This document shows positions 63,701 through 64,000 of a stretch of 64,000 nucleotides of DNA, in pieces. The notes under the pieces were generated by a model. The model searched no databases and was not told the DNA's origin. It saw only the letters and a list, made by a program, of their open reading frames with translations. Source of the stretch: Methylobacterium marchantiae (GTDB lineage Bacteria > Pseudomonadota > Alphaproteobacteria > Rhizobiales > Beijerinckiaceae). Position 1 is the stretch's first letter; every line of letters starts with the position of its first letter. The stretch covers positions 94,643 to 158,642 of the forward strand of contig NZ_BPQT01000005.1 of NCBI RefSeq assembly GCF_022179405.1, read 5' to 3'. A program made the translations under genes and the position numbers.

Positions 63701-64000
63701 ATGAGTATCGGGAGGGTCGAATTTCGGAGAATGAGACGGCAGGGGATGGTGGCGGCCGCCATCATCCTCGCGGCCTCCTCCGCTCGCTCCGAGCCTGTCG
63801 AGACGGGGGCCCTGGACGATCGACCGGCGCAATCGGCGCCCCTCGAGCCGGACCGTCCGCCCTCGATCCAGTCCTCCCTCGGCGCGTTCGGCGACCCCGG
63901 CGGGTTCCGCAGCCTGCTCGCGGCACGCGGCATCACCTACAACCTGCTCTACACGAACGAGGTTCTCGGCAATGTGGCCGGCGGCGTCCGGCAAGGCCCG
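63701..64000 (+). CDS. OprB-like porin (partial, 5' end)
   Basis: About 100 residues are visible and the gene runs off the window. Start at the second ATG (63701), with GAGG eight bases upstream; ATG 63698 or 63731 are alternatives. A signal peptide (MVAAAIILAASSARSEP) is followed by a Pro/Ala-rich linker and FGDPGGFRSLLAARGITYNL, then LYTNEVLGNVAGGVRQG, the typical first strands of OprB-family carbohydrate porins. The box shared with mntH suggests a role in manganese uptake across the outer membrane, as known for MnoP of Bradyrhizobium. The porin family is quite sure; the metal role is inferred. Confidence 0.75.
   Translation, partial: MSIGRVEFRRMRRQGMVAAAIILAASSARSEPVETGALDDRPAQSAPLEPDRPPSIQSSLGAFGDPGGFRSLLAARGITYNLLYTNEVLGNVAGGVRQGP

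Overview
The window is high-GC alphaproteobacterial chromosome and most likely comes from a Methylobacterium/Methylorubrum-type facultative methylotroph (order Hyphomicrobiales). The strongest evidence is one co-directional block at 38.8-49.1 kb that carries the serine-cycle genes in the order known from Methylorubrum extorquens: sgaA, hprA, mtdA, fch, mtkA, mtkB, ppc, mcl. Homospermidine synthase, ornithine decarboxylase, ETF-ubiquinone oxidoreductase and several small Methylobacteriaceae-style secreted proteins fit the same assignment. I saw no rRNA or tRNA genes, CRISPR array, prophage or insertion sequence.

Layout. 0-0.2 kb: tail of a B12-dependent acyl-CoA mutase. 0.6-4.5 kb: three envelope-polysaccharide genes (polyprenyl-phosphate sugar-1-phosphate transferase, sugar epimerase/reductase, membrane 4,6-dehydratase) that look like an N-acetylquinovosamine-type O-antigen initiation module. 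4.6-10.9 kb: small membrane and hypothetical genes, then a polyamine locus (homospermidine synthase, GNAT, ornithine decarboxylase). The decarboxylase has a strong-looking promoter about 0.5 kb upstream, so its leader RNA should be long. 11.2-17.1 kb: periplasmic glucan protein, a RimI-like acetyltransferase and glyQ-glyS; glyS contains a low-GC internal segment. 17.4-24.1 kb: S49 peptidase, His-rich exported protein, methyltransferase-DUF2007 pair, polyprenyl diphosphate synthase, GGDEF-EAL protein, ispE. 24.2-29.5 kb: TPR protein, a RES-type toxin with an unusual LuxR-HTH/antitoxin fusion, ETF-QO. 29.6-38.2 kb: housekeeping genes (uracil-DNA glycosylase, metallopeptidase, moaB, radical SAM, rnhB) and three glycosyltransferases. 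38.3-49.1 kb: serine cycle. 49.2-61.9 kb: accessory and housekeeping genes, including an FNT-family channel, sfsA, a class III aminotransferase, a MarR regulator and a DUF2865 protein. 62.1-64.0 kb: an NRAMP manganese transporter and the start of an OprB-like porin, each preceded by the same TATAGC-N4-GCTATA box.

How the genes work together. The central block forms the assimilation cycle. MtdA and Fch interconvert tetrahydrofolate C1 units. SgaA and HprA take serine-derived carbon from hydroxypyruvate to glycerate. Ppc fixes bicarbonate onto PEP. MtkAB and Mcl activate malate and split it into glyoxylate and acetyl-CoA. The mutase tail at the left edge would fit the ethylmalonyl-CoA pathway that regenerates glyoxylate. 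The cluster does not look like one uniform transcription unit: a terminator-like hairpin follows fch, and an AT-rich region with two inverted repeats precedes mtkA.

The most unusual items are the paired manganese boxes in front of an inner-membrane transporter and an outer-membrane porin, the LuxR-HTH/antitoxin fusion, the low-GC segment inside glyS, and the long ornithine decarboxylase leader.
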